Below, piece after piece: positions 48,005 to 57,553 of a stretch of DNA of 64,000 nt. Both the position numbers and the translations under genes were made by a program. A model generated the notes under the pieces. The model was not told the origin of the DNA. It ran no database searches and was given only the letters and a program-made list of their open reading frames with translations. Source of the DNA: Pseudomonas rustica (lineage in GTDB: Bacteria; Pseudomonadota; Gammaproteobacteria; Pseudomonadales; Pseudomonadaceae); NCBI RefSeq assembly GCF_018336155.1, contig NZ_JAGYHF010000010.1:1-64000 (forward strand). The letters are read 5' to 3'. Each line of letters begins with the position of its first letter. The stretch's first letter is position 1.

Positions 48005-51000
48005 TTAAACAGATTTCGGGAGGAGGCGCTCAAACAGCGCCTCTACAGTATTAAAGCGCTCTTCCGGGCGTTCCATCGGCACCTGGAACTTGAACATCGT
48101 GGCGCCTTCGAATTTGTAGCGTTTTGGCTGGCTCTGAATCAGCTTGATCAGTGTCATCGGATCGACCTGCGTCTGCGCTTCGAACTCGATGCGCCCACCT
48201 TGCGGGCCGCCATCGACTTTCTTGATGCCCAACTGCTCAGCCTGCAACTTCAACGCCGTGATGCGCACCAGATTTTTCGTCGGTTCCGGCAACAAGCCGA
48301 AACGGTCGATCATCTCGACTTGCAGATCCTTCAAGCCTTCCTCGTCGGTCGCCGAAGCAATGCGCTTGTACAGAATCAGGCGCGCGTGAACATCCGGCAG
48401 GTAGTCTTCCGGAATCAGCGCCGGCACCCGCAAATTGACCTCCGGGCCACCGCCGAGCGGTTGATCGAGGTTCGGTTGCTCGCCCTTGCGGATCGATTTC
48501 ACCGCGCGTTCGAGCATTTCCATGTACAGCGTAAAACCGACGGCTTGAATCTGCCCGCTCTGGCCATCGCCAAGCAGTTCGCCGGCACCACGGATTTCCA
48601 GGTCGTTGGTCGCCAGCACGAAACCGGCACCGAGATCCTGAGTATTGGCGATCGCTTCCAGACGCTTTTCCGCGTCCGAAGTGATTTGCTGGCGCGGCGG
48701 TGTCAGCAGGTACGCATATGCCTGGTGGTGACTACGGCCAACGCGACCACGCAACTGGTGCAGTTGCGCCAAGCCGAATTTGTCAGCGCGCTCGATGATA
48801 ATGGTGTTGGCGCTCGGCACGTCGATGCCGGTCTCGATGATGGTCGAAGCGATCAGCACGTTGAAGCGCTTGTGATAGAAGTCGCTCATCACCTGTTCGA
48901 GTTCGCGCTCGCGCATCTGTCCGTGGCCGATGCCGATACGCGCTTCCGGTACCAGTTCGGCGAGGTCGGCGGCGCATTTCTCGATGGTTTTCACATCGTT
49001 GTGCAAGTAGTAAACCTGGCCGCCGCGCAGCAGTTCGCGGAGCAGGGCCTCTTTGACCGTGCTCTTGTTCTGCTCCATGACGAAGGTGCGCACCGACAGG
49101 CGTCGCGCCGGCGGTGTGGCGATGATCGACAGATCGCGCATGCCCGACACCGCCATGTTCAGCGTGCGCGGAATCGGCGTGGCGGTCAGCGTGAGGATGT
49201 CGACTTCGCTGCGCAGGGCCTTGAGCTGTTCTTTCTGACGCACACCGAAACGGTGCTCTTCGTCGATGATCACCAGCCCGAGGTTTTTGATTTTCACGTC
49301 GTCGGACAGCAACTTGTGCGTGCCGATGACGATGTCGATCTTGCCTTCCGCCAGATCGGCGATCGCTGCGTTCACTTCCTTGGCCGATTTGAAGCGGCTC
49401 ATCACTTCCACGCTCACCGGCCAGTCGGCGAAGCGGTCGCGGAAGCTGTTGTAGTGCTGCTGGGCGAGCAGGGTGGTCGGCACCAGAATCGCAACCTGGC
49501 GGCCACCGTGGACGGCGATGAATGCCGCGCGCATGGCCACTTCAGTCTTGCCGAAACCGACGTCGCCGCAGACCAGACGATCCATCGGTTTCGGCGCGAG
49601 CATGTCGGCGCGCACGGCTTCGATGGTGGTTTGTTGATCCGGGGTTTCTTCGAACGGGAAACCGGCGCTGAACGTCGCGTAATCGGCTTTCGGGTCGGCG
49701 AACGCATAACCTTCGCGAGCGGCGCGGCGAGCATAGATGTCGAGCAACTCAGCGGCGACGTCACGTACCTGTTCGGCGGCTTTGCGTTTGGCTTTCTGCC
49801 AGGTTTCCGAGCCGAGACGGTGCAGCGGCGCTAGCGCATCATCGCTGCCGGTGTAGCGCGCGATCAGATGCAGGTTGGCCACCGGCACGTAGAGCTTGGC
49901 GTTTTCGGCGTATTCGAGGGTAAGGAATTCGGCGGCTTGATCGTCGATTTCCAGAATCGTCAGGCCGAGGTAGCGACCGACACCGTGATCGATGTGCACC
50001 ACCGGCGCGCCTTCGCGCAGTTCGGTGAGGTTTTTGATCACTGCGTCGTTGTTGCCGTCGGCACGCTTCTCGCGACGGCGACGCTGCATGACGCGTTGAC
50101 CGAACAGCGGACTTTCGGCGACCAGTGCCAGCGCCGGATCATCCAGCATCAGGCCTTCGTCGAGCGGGGCAATGGTGATCGCCAGACGATCCTTGCTCGC
50201 AACAAAGTCCGGCCAGCTGTCGACAGTTTTTGGTCGCAGCTTCAGACGTTCGAGCAACTCCAACAGGACTTCGCGACGGCCCGCGGATTCGGCGGTGAAC
50301 AGCACGCGTCCGGGGAACTCATCGAGGAAGCCAGCCAGCGCGGCCAGCGGTTGCGTGGCTTTGGCTTCGATCGCCAGATTCGGCAGGGCTTGCGCGGGGA
50401 AGCGCTCGCGACCAGCGCCGCTTTCGACGTCTTGCTGACTGGCAACCACACGCGGCCAGCTCTTCAGACGGGCGAAGCAGTCTTCCACCGGCAGGAATAA
50501 TTCGGCGGGTGGCAATAAAGGACGCGATGGATCGACGCGGCGCTCTTCGTAACGGTTGCGTACGTCGTTCCAGAAATTCTCCGCCGCTTGCTCGATGCCC
50601 GGCAGCGAGAACACTTGCGTGTCTTGCGGCAGGTAATCGAACAGCGTCGAGGTTTCGTCGAAGAACAGCGGCAGGTAGTACTCGATACCGGCCGGGGTAA
50701 TTCCGCTGCTCAGATCCTGAAAGATCGGGCAGCGACGGAAGTCGACGTCGAAACGCTCGCGAAAGCGCGCCTTGAAGCGGGTGACTGCGTCTTTCTGCAA
50801 CGGGAATTCACGCGCTGGCAGCAGCTTGACCGAGTCGACCTTGTCGATGGAGCGCTGGTTTTCCGGATCAAACGTGCGCAGGGTTTCGATTTCGTCATCG
50901 AACAGGTCGATGCGATACGGCAACTTGCTGCCCATCGGAAACAGGTCGATCAGCGCGCCGCGCACGGTGAATTCGCCGTGCTCATACACCGTGTCGACGT

Positions 51001-51454
51001 AGCGATAGCCGCTGGCTTCGAGCCGCGAGCGCATCTGCTCGACGTCGAGCTTCTGACCGACATCCAGCACCAGGCTGCTACCGAGCAGGAATTTGGTCGG
51101 CGCCAGACGGTGCAGGGCGGTGGTGATCGGCACCACCAACACACCGTGTTCCAGTTCCGGCAGCCTATATAAGCTGGCAATGCGCTGGGAAATGATGTCC
51201 TGATGCGGCGAGAACAGGTCGTAGGGCAGGGTTTCCCAGTCGGGGAAATGCAGAACGGGCAAATCCGGGGCGAAGAAACTCAGCTCCTGTTCCAGTCGTT
51301 CAGCACTCTGGCTGTCGGCGGTCAGTAGCAGGGTGAAGCGCTTGGCAGCGCTGGCAGCCTCGGCAATCGCCAGACTGAGGGCAGCGCCGGGCAAATTGCC
51401 CCAATGCTGTTTACCTGCCTCGGCAGGGAGTTGCGGTAGACGCAGAACGGGCAC
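48005..51454 (-). CDS. mfd: Transcription-repair-coupling factor Mfd
   Basis: This 1149-residue ATPase removes stalled RNA polymerase and recruits UvrA. In order it has an N-terminal UvrB-homology region (FFAPDLPVLHFPDWETLPYD), an RNA polymerase interaction domain (VVHIDHGVGRYLGL), a RecG-like translocase with Walker A CGDVGFGKTEVAMRA and DEEHRFGV, motif VI-type QLRGRVGRSHHQAYAY, and a C-terminal regulatory domain. The start codon is GTG at 51454. It leads the mfd-csiV-SNF2 operon and is divergent from gapB. Confidence 0.96.
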   Translation of the reverse strand: MPVLRLPQLPAEAGKQHWGNLPGAALSLAIAEAASAAKRFTLLLTADSQSAERLEQELSFFAPDLPVLHFPDWETLPYDLFSPHQDIISQRIASLYRLPELEHGVLVVPITTALHRLAPTKFLLGSSLVLDVGQKLDVEQMRSRLEASGYRYVDTVYEHGEFTVRGALIDLFPMGSKLPYRIDLFDDEIETLRTFDPENQRSIDKVDSVKLLPAREFPLQKDAVTRFKARFRERFDVDFRRCPIFQDLSSGITPAGIEYYLPLFFDETSTLFDYLPQDTQVFSLPGIEQAAENFWNDVRNRYEERRVDPSRPLLPPAELFLPVEDCFARLKSWPRVVASQQDVESGAGRERFPAQALPNLAIEAKATQPLAALAGFLDEFPGRVLFTAESAGRREVLLELLERLKLRPKTVDSWPDFVASKDRLAITIAPLDEGLMLDDPALALVAESPLFGQRVMQRRRREKRADGNNDAVIKNLTELREGAPVVHIDHGVGRYLGLTILEIDDQAAEFLTLEYAENAKLYVPVANLHLIARYTGSDDALAPLHRLGSETWQKAKRKAAEQVRDVAAELLDIYARRAAREGYAFADPKADYATFSAGFPFEETPDQQTTIEAVRADMLAPKPMDRLVCGDVGFGKTEVAMRAAFIAVHGGRQVAILVPTTLLAQQHYNSFRDRFADWPVSVEVMSRFKSAKEVNAAIADLAEGKIDIVIGTHKLLSDDVKIKNLGLVIIDEEHRFGVRQKEQLKALRSEVDILTLTATPIPRTLNMAVSGMRDLSIIATPPARRLSVRTFVMEQNKSTVKEALLRELLRGGQVYYLHNDVKTIEKCAADLAELVPEARIGIGHGQMRERELEQVMSDFYHKRFNVLIASTIIETGIDVPSANTIIIERADKFGLAQLHQLRGRVGRSHHQAYAYLLTPPRQQITSDAEKRLEAIANTQDLGAGFVLATNDLEIRGAGELLGDGQSGQIQAVGFTLYMEMLERAVKSIRKGEQPNLDQPLGGGPEVNLRVPALIPEDYLPDVHARLILYKRIASATDEEGLKDLQVEMIDRFGLLPEPTKNLVRITALKLQAEQLGIKKVDGGPQGGRIEFEAQTQVDPMTLIKLIQSQPKRYKFEGATMFKFQVPMERPEERFNTVEALFERLLPKSV

Positions 51455-51823
51455 GGAAGGTTGAGCTCCAGGCTTTGCGACAAAGTCGGTAATTGTAGCG
51501 GCGTCGGGTGTCGCCTGTCAGTTGCAGACTACGTCTATCTTCACTGTTTTGGCGAAATGTAGTGGTAACCATAAAAACGAGCACTTTTTTAGTGGTTATG
51601 TAGTGCCGAAATTGGCTCGTGTTACGGAGGGTTACAGACATCGTCTAACAGTCGACGAAAAATTGACTGCGCTGGAAGCCGCGTATTTACTGGGCTGGCG
51701 CGGGGCGTGATTTTTTTGAAAGGAATTTTGTTACCGATTTCGCGACAAGCGCGCATTGCTGAATGAGGTTGTGGGCGGCATAATGTAGCCCCTTTTTTCT
51801 GCCCCTACATGTGGAAGGTTACC
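51455..51823. other. Divergent gap between mfd and gapB
   Basis: Apart from the gapB promoter (51756-51784), no feature is secure. An AT-rich area near 51540-51610 has repeated TAGTGGT stretches. A 62-codon open frame (51522-51710) has no ribosome-binding site or family resemblance. Confidence 0.4.
51756..51784 (+). promoter_or_regulatory. Predicted promoter of gapB
   Basis: TTGCTG (51756-51761), a 17-nt spacer and CATAAT (51779-51784) lie about 40 nt before the GTG start. The -10 is good and the -35 is weak. Confidence 0.5.
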
Positions 51824-53272
51824 GTGACTCAGAAGCCCGACCAGTGTCTTGGTGAATGGATCGACCGTGAAGCACTCGCAGAAGCGATGATCCCGCTTAT
51901 CGGTCAGCTCTACCGCAATAACAACGTGGTGAGCTCGATCTATGGCCGCAGCCTGATCAACCAGTCTGTCATCGCGATTCTCAAAGCTCACCGCTTTGCG
52001 CGCCACCGTTCTTCCGACGACAGCGAACTCTCCGTCCACGAAACATTCCCACTGCTTAAGGCCATGAGCGAGCTCAAGCTCGGCGCGGCTTCGGTAGATC
52101 TGGGCAAGTTGGCGTTCAAATTCCGCAACGAAGGCAACGGCCGCAGCGCCGAGCAATTTGTTCGTGAAGAAATGGCTGATGTGGTTGGCCAGCAAAACGC
52201 TTCCGCACGTAAAGGCACCGACGTTGTGCTGTACGGCTTCGGTCGTATCGGCCGTCTGCTGGCGCGCATCCTGATCGAGAAAACCGGTGGTGGCGACGGT
52301 CTGCGTCTGCGTGCCATCGTCGTGCGCAAAGGCGCCGACAACGACCTGACCAAACGCGCCAGCCTGCTGCGTCGCGATTCGGTACATGGTTCGTTCAACG
52401 GCACCATCACCATCGACGAAGAAAACAACACCATCACCGCCAACGGTAACCTGATCCAGGTGATCTACGCGAAGAACCCGACTGAAGTGGATTACACCCA
52501 GTACGGCATCAAAGACGCGCTGCTGGTGGACAACACCGGTGTATGGCGTGACGCTGATGGCCTGGGCCAGCACTTGCAGTGCCCGGGTATCGACCGCGTT
52601 GTTCTGACTGCGCCAGGCAAAGGCAAGCTGAAGAACATCGTTCACGGCATCAACCACGGTGAAATCACCGCTGATGACAAGATCGTCTCCGCTGCTTCCT
52701 GCACCACCAACGCCATCGTGCCGGTGCTGAAAGCTGTGAATGACAAGTTCGGCATCATCAACGGTCACGTCGAAACCGTTCACTCGTACACCAACGACCA
52801 GAACCTGATCGACAACTTCCACAAAGGCGATCGCCGTGGTCGTAGCGCCGCGCTGAACATGGTGATCACTGAGACCGGTGCTGCCACCGCTGCTGCCAAG
52901 GCCCTGCCTGAGCTGGCCGGCAAGCTGACCGGTAACGCGATCCGCGTTCCAACGCCGAACGTGTCGATGGCCATTCTCAACCTCAACCTTGAGAAAGCCG
53001 CCACCCGTGAAGAGATGAACGAGTACCTGCGCTACATGGCGCTGCACTCCGATCTGCACAAGCAAATCGACTTCGTCAATTCCCAGGAAGTGGTTTCGAC
53101 CGACTTCGTGGGCTCGCGCCACGCCGGTGTGGTCGACGCTGAAGCGACCATCGTTCAGGACAACCGCGTTGTTCTGTACGTCTGGTACGACAACGAGTTC
53201 GGTTACAGCTGCCAGGTTATCCGCGTGATGGAAGACATGGCTGATGTGAATCCGCCAGCGTTCCCGCGCTAA
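51824..53272 (+). CDS. gapB: Glyceraldehyde-3-phosphate dehydrogenase, long form
   Basis: The 482-residue product is a GAPDH with an N-terminal extension of about 130 residues. The core begins at VVLYGFGRIGRLLARIL (NAD motif, near residues 134-150) and carries the catalytic Cys293 in SAASCTTNAI and His in ETVHSYTNDQNL. The extension (EALAEAMIPLIGQLYRNNNV and so on) is mainly helical and not part of classical GAPDH. The start at GTG 51824 fits GGAAGG 5 nt upstream and the usual MTQKPDQCLGEW N-terminus; an ATG at 51809 is possible. It matches PA3001, as I remember it. Whether it works in glycolysis or gluconeogenesis is not shown by sequence. Confidence 0.92.
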   Translation: MTQKPDQCLGEWIDREALAEAMIPLIGQLYRNNNVVSSIYGRSLINQSVIAILKAHRFARHRSSDDSELSVHETFPLLKAMSELKLGAASVDLGKLAFKFRNEGNGRSAEQFVREEMADVVGQQNASARKGTDVVLYGFGRIGRLLARILIEKTGGGDGLRLRAIVVRKGADNDLTKRASLLRRDSVHGSFNGTITIDEENNTITANGNLIQVIYAKNPTEVDYTQYGIKDALLVDNTGVWRDADGLGQHLQCPGIDRVVLTAPGKGKLKNIVHGINHGEITADDKIVSAASCTTNAIVPVLKAVNDKFGIINGHVETVHSYTNDQNLIDNFHKGDRRGRSAALNMVITETGAATAAAKALPELAGKLTGNAIRVPTPNVSMAILNLNLEKAATREEMNEYLRYMALHSDLHKQIDFVNSQEVVSTDFVGSRHAGVVDAEATIVQDNRVVLYVWYDNEFGYSCQVIRVMEDMADVNPPAFPR

Positions 53273-53288
53273 GCGATAGCTGCACATG

Positions 53289-53319
53289 AAAACGCCCCGA
53301 CTTTGGTCGGGGCGTTTTT
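53289..53319 (+). terminator. Terminator of gapB
   Basis: A 13-bp stem (AAAACGCCCCGAC and its complement) with loop TTTG is followed by a T-run. Confidence 0.94.
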
Positions 53320-53329
53320 GTTTGGGGAA

Positions 53330-53410
53330 GATCAAAAGATCGCAGCCTTCGGCAGCTCCTACAGGAGATCGCATTTGATTCTGTAGGAGCTGCCGAAGGC
53401 TGCGATCTTT
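53330..53410. repeat. REPIN-type inverted repeat, TGTAGGAGCTGCCG family, reversed orientation
   Basis: The arms carry the GATC ends outward and the CTACAG ends inward, opposite to the other copies of this family in the window. Confidence 0.92.
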
Positions 53411-53422
53411 GCTTTACGCCCT

Positions 53423-53487
53423 CTTCGGGAGCAAGCCCCCTCCCACAATTGGAATGCATTCTCCTGTGAGAGGGGGCTTGCTCGCGA
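53423..53487. repeat. REP-type inverted repeat, GAGGGGGCTTGCTC family
   Basis: GGGAGCAAGCCCCCTCCCAC and its near complement (AGAGGGGGCTTGCTCGCGA) flank a short centre. It is a different REP family placed directly after the copy at 53330 and 8 bp from the end of the transporter gene. Confidence 0.88.
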
Positions 53488-53494
53488 TGGCGTT

Positions 53495-54796
53495 CTATCG
53501 GGCGCCGCCAGGGATGGCTGCTTGCGCCGTGCGCAGTTCATGCTTGTTACCACGAAACAGCACCAACGTTGCAATCAACCCGAGTACCGCCGCGCCACTC
53601 AGCCAGATCCCCGGCGCAGCCTTGTTATCCAGCACATGAATCAGGTACGTGCACGCCGCCGGGGTAAACCCGCCGAACGTCGCCGTCGCCAGGCTATAGG
53701 CCAGCGAGAACCCGGTTGTACGTACTTCCACCGGCATGATCTCGGTCAGCGCCACCACCATCGCGCCGTTGTACGAGCCGTACAGGAACGACAACCACAA
53801 TTCGACGATCAGCAAATGGCTGAAGCTCGGATTCACCACCAACCACGACAGCGCCGGGTACGCGGTCAGAGTCGCCAGAATAGTCGCCGCCAGCAGTAGG
53901 GGTTTACGTCCAATCTTGTCGGACACCGCACCCATCACCGGCAGCCAGAAGAAGTTCGACAGCCCAATACACACCGTCACCAGCAACGCATCGAAGTCCG
54001 ACAAGTGCAGCTCGGCCTTGCCGAAGGTCGGGGTGTACGCGGTGATCAGATAGAAGGAAACCGTAGTCATCACCACCAGCGCCATGCCAGCGATAACGAT
54101 GCCAAAGTTCTGACCGATCGAGCGGACAATTTCCCGCAGGGTAGGGCGATGTTTCCGCGCCTGGAATTCCGGGGTTTCTTCCAGCGAACGACGAATGACG
54201 AAGATCACCGGCACAATCATGCAGCCGATCAGGAACGGCACGCGCCAGCCCCAATCACCCATTTGTTCCGGACTCAGCCAATGATTGAGGCCGACGCCGA
54301 GCAAACCGGCGAACACCACCGCCGCTTGTTGGCTGGCGGACTGCCAACTGACGAAAAAGCCCTTGCGGCCCGGTGTGGCGATTTCAGCCAGATACACCGA
54401 CACGCCGCCCAACTCCACGCCCGCCGAGAAACCTTGCAGCAAGCGGCCAAACAGCACCAGCAAAGGAGCGGCAACGCCGAGGGTGGCGTATCCCGGAACA
54501 CAGGCAATCAGCACCGTACCGGCGGCCATCAATGCCAGCGTGATGATCAAACCCTGGCGACGGCCATGACGGTCAATGTAGGCGCCGAGGAAGATCGCCC
54601 CCAGCGGTCGCATCAGGAAACCGGCACCAAAAGTCGCCAACGACAGCATCAGCGAAGCGAAGGCACTGTCAGTCGGGAAGAAGGTTTTGGCGATGGCCGT
54701 GGCGTAGAAGCCGTAGACCATGAAGTCGAACATTTCGAGGAAGTTACCGCTGACAACGCGAAAGATCGCTTTGCCTTTGCCCGTGGAAGTGGACAT
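53495..54796 (-). CDS. MFS citrate/tricarballylate:H+ symporter (CitA/TcuC-like)
   Basis: The 433-residue product has about 12 membrane helices and belongs to the MHS family. It strongly resembles CitA/Tcu[61 protein letters not shown] and SWQSASQQ all match these proteins as I remember them. It probably imports citrate or a related tricarboxylate with protons. The gene stands alone, with no tcuRAB genes beside it. REP elements follow its 3' end and apbE diverges from its 5' end. In P. aeruginosa the nqr genes occupy this interval, so the transporter is an addition or replacement here. Confidence 0.85.
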   Translation of the reverse strand: MSTSTGKGKAIFRVVSGNFLEMFDFMVYGFYATAIAKTFFPTDSAFASLMLSLATFGAGFLMRPLGAIFLGAYIDRHGRRQGLIITLALMAAGTVLIACVPGYATLGVAAPLLVLFGRLLQGFSAGVELGGVSVYLAEIATPGRKGFFVSWQSASQQAAVVFAGLLGVGLNHWLSPEQMGDWGWRVPFLIGCMIVPVIFVIRRSLEETPEFQARKHRPTLREIVRSIGQNFGIVIAGMALVVMTTVSFYLITAYTPTFGKAELHLSDFDALLVTVCIGLSNFFWLPVMGAVSDKIGRKPLLLAATILATLTAYPALSWLVVNPSFSHLLIVELWLSFLYGSYNGAMVVALTEIMPVEVRTTGFSLAYSLATATFGGFTPAACTYLIHVLDNKAAPGIWLSGAAVLGLIATLVLFRGNKHELRTAQAAIPGGAR

Positions 54797-54902
54797 TTTT
54801 AGATACTCTTTATTGGATTTTTAGAAGCGCGTTGCATCCGTTGGGAGCGAGCGGGCCCTTTGATTCATAATGGCCGGCGCTGTTTTGCGGGGAGATGAAG
54901 AA

Positions 54903-55919
54903 TTGTTCACTGGACGGTTTGTAGGGTTCGTGGTTTTAGCGGCTTTTTTGGCGGCCTGCGGCGAGGGTGAGTCGATGGAAAGCTTTGGCGGGCCAACCAT
55001 GGGCAGCACGTATTCGATCAAGTACGTGCGTCATGCGGGTGATGCCGATTCCGCGCAAGTTCGCAGTGAAGTAGAAGGGATCCTCGCCGAAGTCGACCAG
55101 CAGCTGTCCACTTACCGCAACGATTCCGACATCGAACGTTTCAACGCTTTGCCCGCCAATAGCTGTCAGACAATGCCCGCGTCGGTACTCGAATTGATCC
55201 GCGTCGGCGAACAACTGTCAGCGCAAAGCGAAGGTTCCTACGACCTCACCGTAGAACCGCTGATGAATCTCTGGGGCTTCGGCCCGCAAGGTCGCGAAGA
55301 GAAAGTCCCCGATGCTGCCGCACTGGCCGAGGTGATGCAGCGGGTCGGTCATCAGCATCTGCACATCAATGGTGATCAGTTGTGCAAGGACGCGGCAGTC
55401 GAGGTCGACTTCAATAGTATCGCCGCCGGTTATGCCGTCGACACCATCGCCGCAAGGCTCGACGCGCTGGGCATCCACGATTACCTCGCCGAAGCCACCG
55501 GCGAACTCAAGGCAAAAGGCAAAAAGCTCGACGGCTCCCCGTGGCGCATTGCTCTGGAAGAACCCCGCGACGATCAACAGATCGCCGAGCGCATCATTGA
55601 TGTCGACGGCTACGGCGTTTCGACCTCTGGCGACTACCGCAACTATTTCCTGCAGGACGGTCGGCGCTATTCCCACACCTTCGATGCCCGCACCGGCGCA
55701 CCCGTCCTACACGACTTGGCCTCAGTCACGGTAATTCATCCTTCAGCGTTGATGGCCGATGGACTATCGACGCTGTTGCTTATTCTCGGCCCCGAAAGGG
55801 CTATGGACTATGCCGAAAAACATGACATCGGTGCATTCTTGGTGATTCGTGCCGATACAGGTTTCGTCATCCGCACCAGTCCGGCGTTCGAACGCCTCAG
55901 TGGCAAAAAAACTGACTGA
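54903..55919 (+). CDS. apbE: FAD:protein FMN transferase (ApbE), lipoprotein
   Basis: This 338-residue enzyme attaches FMN covalently to Thr/Ser of flavoprotein subunits such as NqrB/NqrC or RnfD/RnfG. The likely start is TTG 54903, with GGGGAGATGAAG upstream, giving a lipoprotein signal that ends in FLAAC; an in-frame ATG at 54870 is the alternative. Family motifs are MGSTYSIK near the N-terminus, VDFNSIAAGYAVD (FAD and metal site), STSGDYRNYF and HTFDARTGAPV (metal-binding). In P. aeruginosa it follows nqrABCDEF; no nqr gene and no nqrM is found in this window. Confidence 0.92.
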   Translation: MFTGRFVGFVVLAAFLAACGEGESMESFGGPTMGSTYSIKYVRHAGDADSAQVRSEVEGILAEVDQQLSTYRNDSDIERFNALPANSCQTMPASVLELIRVGEQLSAQSEGSYDLTVEPLMNLWGFGPQGREEKVPDAAALAEVMQRVGHQHLHINGDQLCKDAAVEVDFNSIAAGYAVDTIAARLDALGIHDYLAEATGELKAKGKKLDGSPWRIALEEPRDDQQIAERIIDVDGYGVSTSGDYRNYFLQDGRRYSHTFDARTGAPVLHDLASVTVIHPSALMADGLSTLLLILGPERAMDYAEKHDIGAFLVIRADTGFVIRTSPAFERLSGKKTD

Positions 55920-56116
55920 GAACAATACGAAAGCTGGCGTTGTAGTGCAGGCAAAAGTAGCCTACGACGCGACCAAGGGTTAATGTGCGCGGCGTTGACG
56001 CTTCTATAGACTGTGTCCGGGTTCTTGATTGACCCCCAATTGTTCCTTCGCGCCGCCGTTCGGCGTGATTTAGCCGTAGGTGCTGCTGGCACCGCGGCCT
56101 GTTCTGAGGAGTACGC

Positions 56117-57511
56117 ATGGCTGTCTACAACTACGACGTGGTGGTACTGGGTTCCGGCCCGGCGGGAGAAGGCGCGGCAATGAACGCCGCCAAAGCAGGG
56201 CGCAAGGTCGCGATGGTCGACAGCCGTCGTCAGGTCGGCGGCAACTGCACCCACCTCGGCACCATCCCGTCCAAGGCACTGCGTCACTCGGTGCGGCAGA
56301 TCATGCAGTTCAACACTAATCCTATGTTCCGGGCGATCGGCGAGCCACGCTGGTTCTCCTTCCCGGACGTGTTGAAAAGCGCCGAGAAAGTCATTTCCAA
56401 ACAAGTCGCCTCGCGCACCGGCTATTACGCCCGTAACCGCGTCGACGTGTTCTTCGGCACCGGCAGCTTCGCCGACGAGCAAACCATCGAAGTGGTCTGC
56501 GCCAACGGCGTGGTCGAAAAACTGGTGGCCAAGCACATCATCATCGCCACCGGTTCGCGTCCTTATCGCCCGGCCGACATCGATTTCCACCACCCGCGTA
56601 TCTACGATAGCGACACCATCCTCAGCCTCAACCACACCCCGCGCAAACTGATAGTTTACGGCGCTGGCGTGATTGGTTGCGAATACGCGTCGATCTTCAG
56701 CGGTCTGGGTGTACTGGTTGAGCTGGTCGATAACCGTGGTCAGTTGCTGAGCTTCCTCGACTCGGAAATCTCCCAGGCGTTGAGCTACCACTTCAGCAAC
56801 AACAACATCACTGTGCGCCACAACGAAGATTACGATCGCGTTGAAGGCGTCGACAACGGTGTGATCCTGCACCTCAAATCCGGCAAGAAGATCAAGGCCG
56901 ACGCCTTGCTCTGGTGCAACGGCCGTACCGGCAACACCGACACGCTGGGTCTGGAAAACATCGGCGTCAAGGTCAATAGCCGTGGCCAGATCGAAGTCGA
57001 CGAGGCTTACCGCACCTGCGTACCGAACATCTACGGTGCCGGTGACGTGATCGGCTGGCCGAGCCTGGCCAGTGCCGCCCACGACCAGGGCCGTTCGGCC
57101 GCTGGCAGCATCGTTGATAACGGTAGCTGGCGCTTCGTGAATGACGTGCCGACCGGCATCTATACCATTCCGGAGATCAGCTCGATCGGCAAGAACGAGC
57201 AGGAGCTGACCCAGGCCAAAGTGCCGTACGAAGTCGGCAAGGCGTTCTTTAAGAGCATGGCGCGTGCGCAGATCGCCGGCGAGCCGCAAGGCATGCTGAA
57301 GATCCTGTTCCACCGTGAAACCCTGGAAGTGCTGGGCGTGCACTGCTTCGGTTATCAGGCGTCGGAGATCGTCCACATCGGTCAGGCGATCATGAGCCAG
57401 CCGGGCGAGTTGAACACCCTGAAGTACTTCGTCAACACCACGTTCAACTACCCGACCATGGCTGAAGCCTATCGGGTAGCGGCGTACGACGGCCTCAACC
57501 GGCTTTTTTGA
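56117..57511 (+). CDS. sthA: Soluble pyridine nucleotide transhydrogenase
   Basis: This 464-residue FAD enzyme moves electrons between NADPH and NAD+ in the cytoplasm. The FAD motif is [13 protein letters not shown] (residues 8-20), and the NAD motif is [12 protein letters not shown] (about residue 179). The place of the dithiol in related enzymes reads [14 protein letters not shown], so the second Cys is missing, as is normal for SthA and unlike lipoamide dehydrogenase. The dimer domain at the C-terminus is complete. GAGGAG lies before the ATG. Confidence 0.96.
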   Translation: MAVYNYDVVVLGSGPAGEGAAMNAAKAGRKVAMVDSRRQVGGNCTHLGTIPSKALRHSVRQIMQFNTNPMFRAIGEPRWFSFPDVLKSAEKVISKQVASRTGYYARNRVDVFFGTGSFADEQTIEVVCANGVVEKLVAKHIIIATGSRPYRPADIDFHHPRIYDSDTILSLNHTPRKLIVYGAGVIGCEYASIFSGLGVLVELVDNRGQLLSFLDSEISQALSYHFSNNNITVRHNEDYDRVEGVDNGVILHLKSGKKIKADALLWCNGRTGNTDTLGLENIGVKVNSRGQIEVDEAYRTCVPNIYGAGDVIGWPSLASAAHDQGRSAAGSIVDNGSWRFVNDVPTGIYTIPEISSIGKNEQELTQAKVPYEVGKAFFKSMARAQIAGEPQGMLKILFHRETLEVLGVHCFGYQASEIVHIGQAIMSQPGELNTLKYFVNTTFNYPTMAEAYRVAAYDGLNRLF

Positions 57512-57513
57512 CG

Positions 57514-57545
57514 GGCTCCGGCCGGTGGCCTGAGCCGGCCGGGGA
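57514..57545. terminator. GC-rich hairpin between sthA and glpQ
   Basis: CTCCGGCCGG and a nearly complementary CCGGCCGGGGAG flank a short loop. There is no T-run, so termination activity is uncertain. Confidence 0.4.
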
Positions 57546-57553
57546 GACCGATT

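Noticed and set aside
47960-49834. 624-codon plus-strand open frame opposite mfd
   Set aside because: Shadow of mfd with low-complexity His/Arg/Gln-rich translation.
51522-51710. 62-codon open frame between mfd and gapB
   Set aside because: No ribosome-binding site, no conserved motif, and it lies in a divergent promoter region.
51720-51750. HexR-type site (TTGT-N7/8-ACAA) before gapB
   Set aside because: TTGT and ACAA are both present but separated by 13 nt, which does not fit the consensus spacing.
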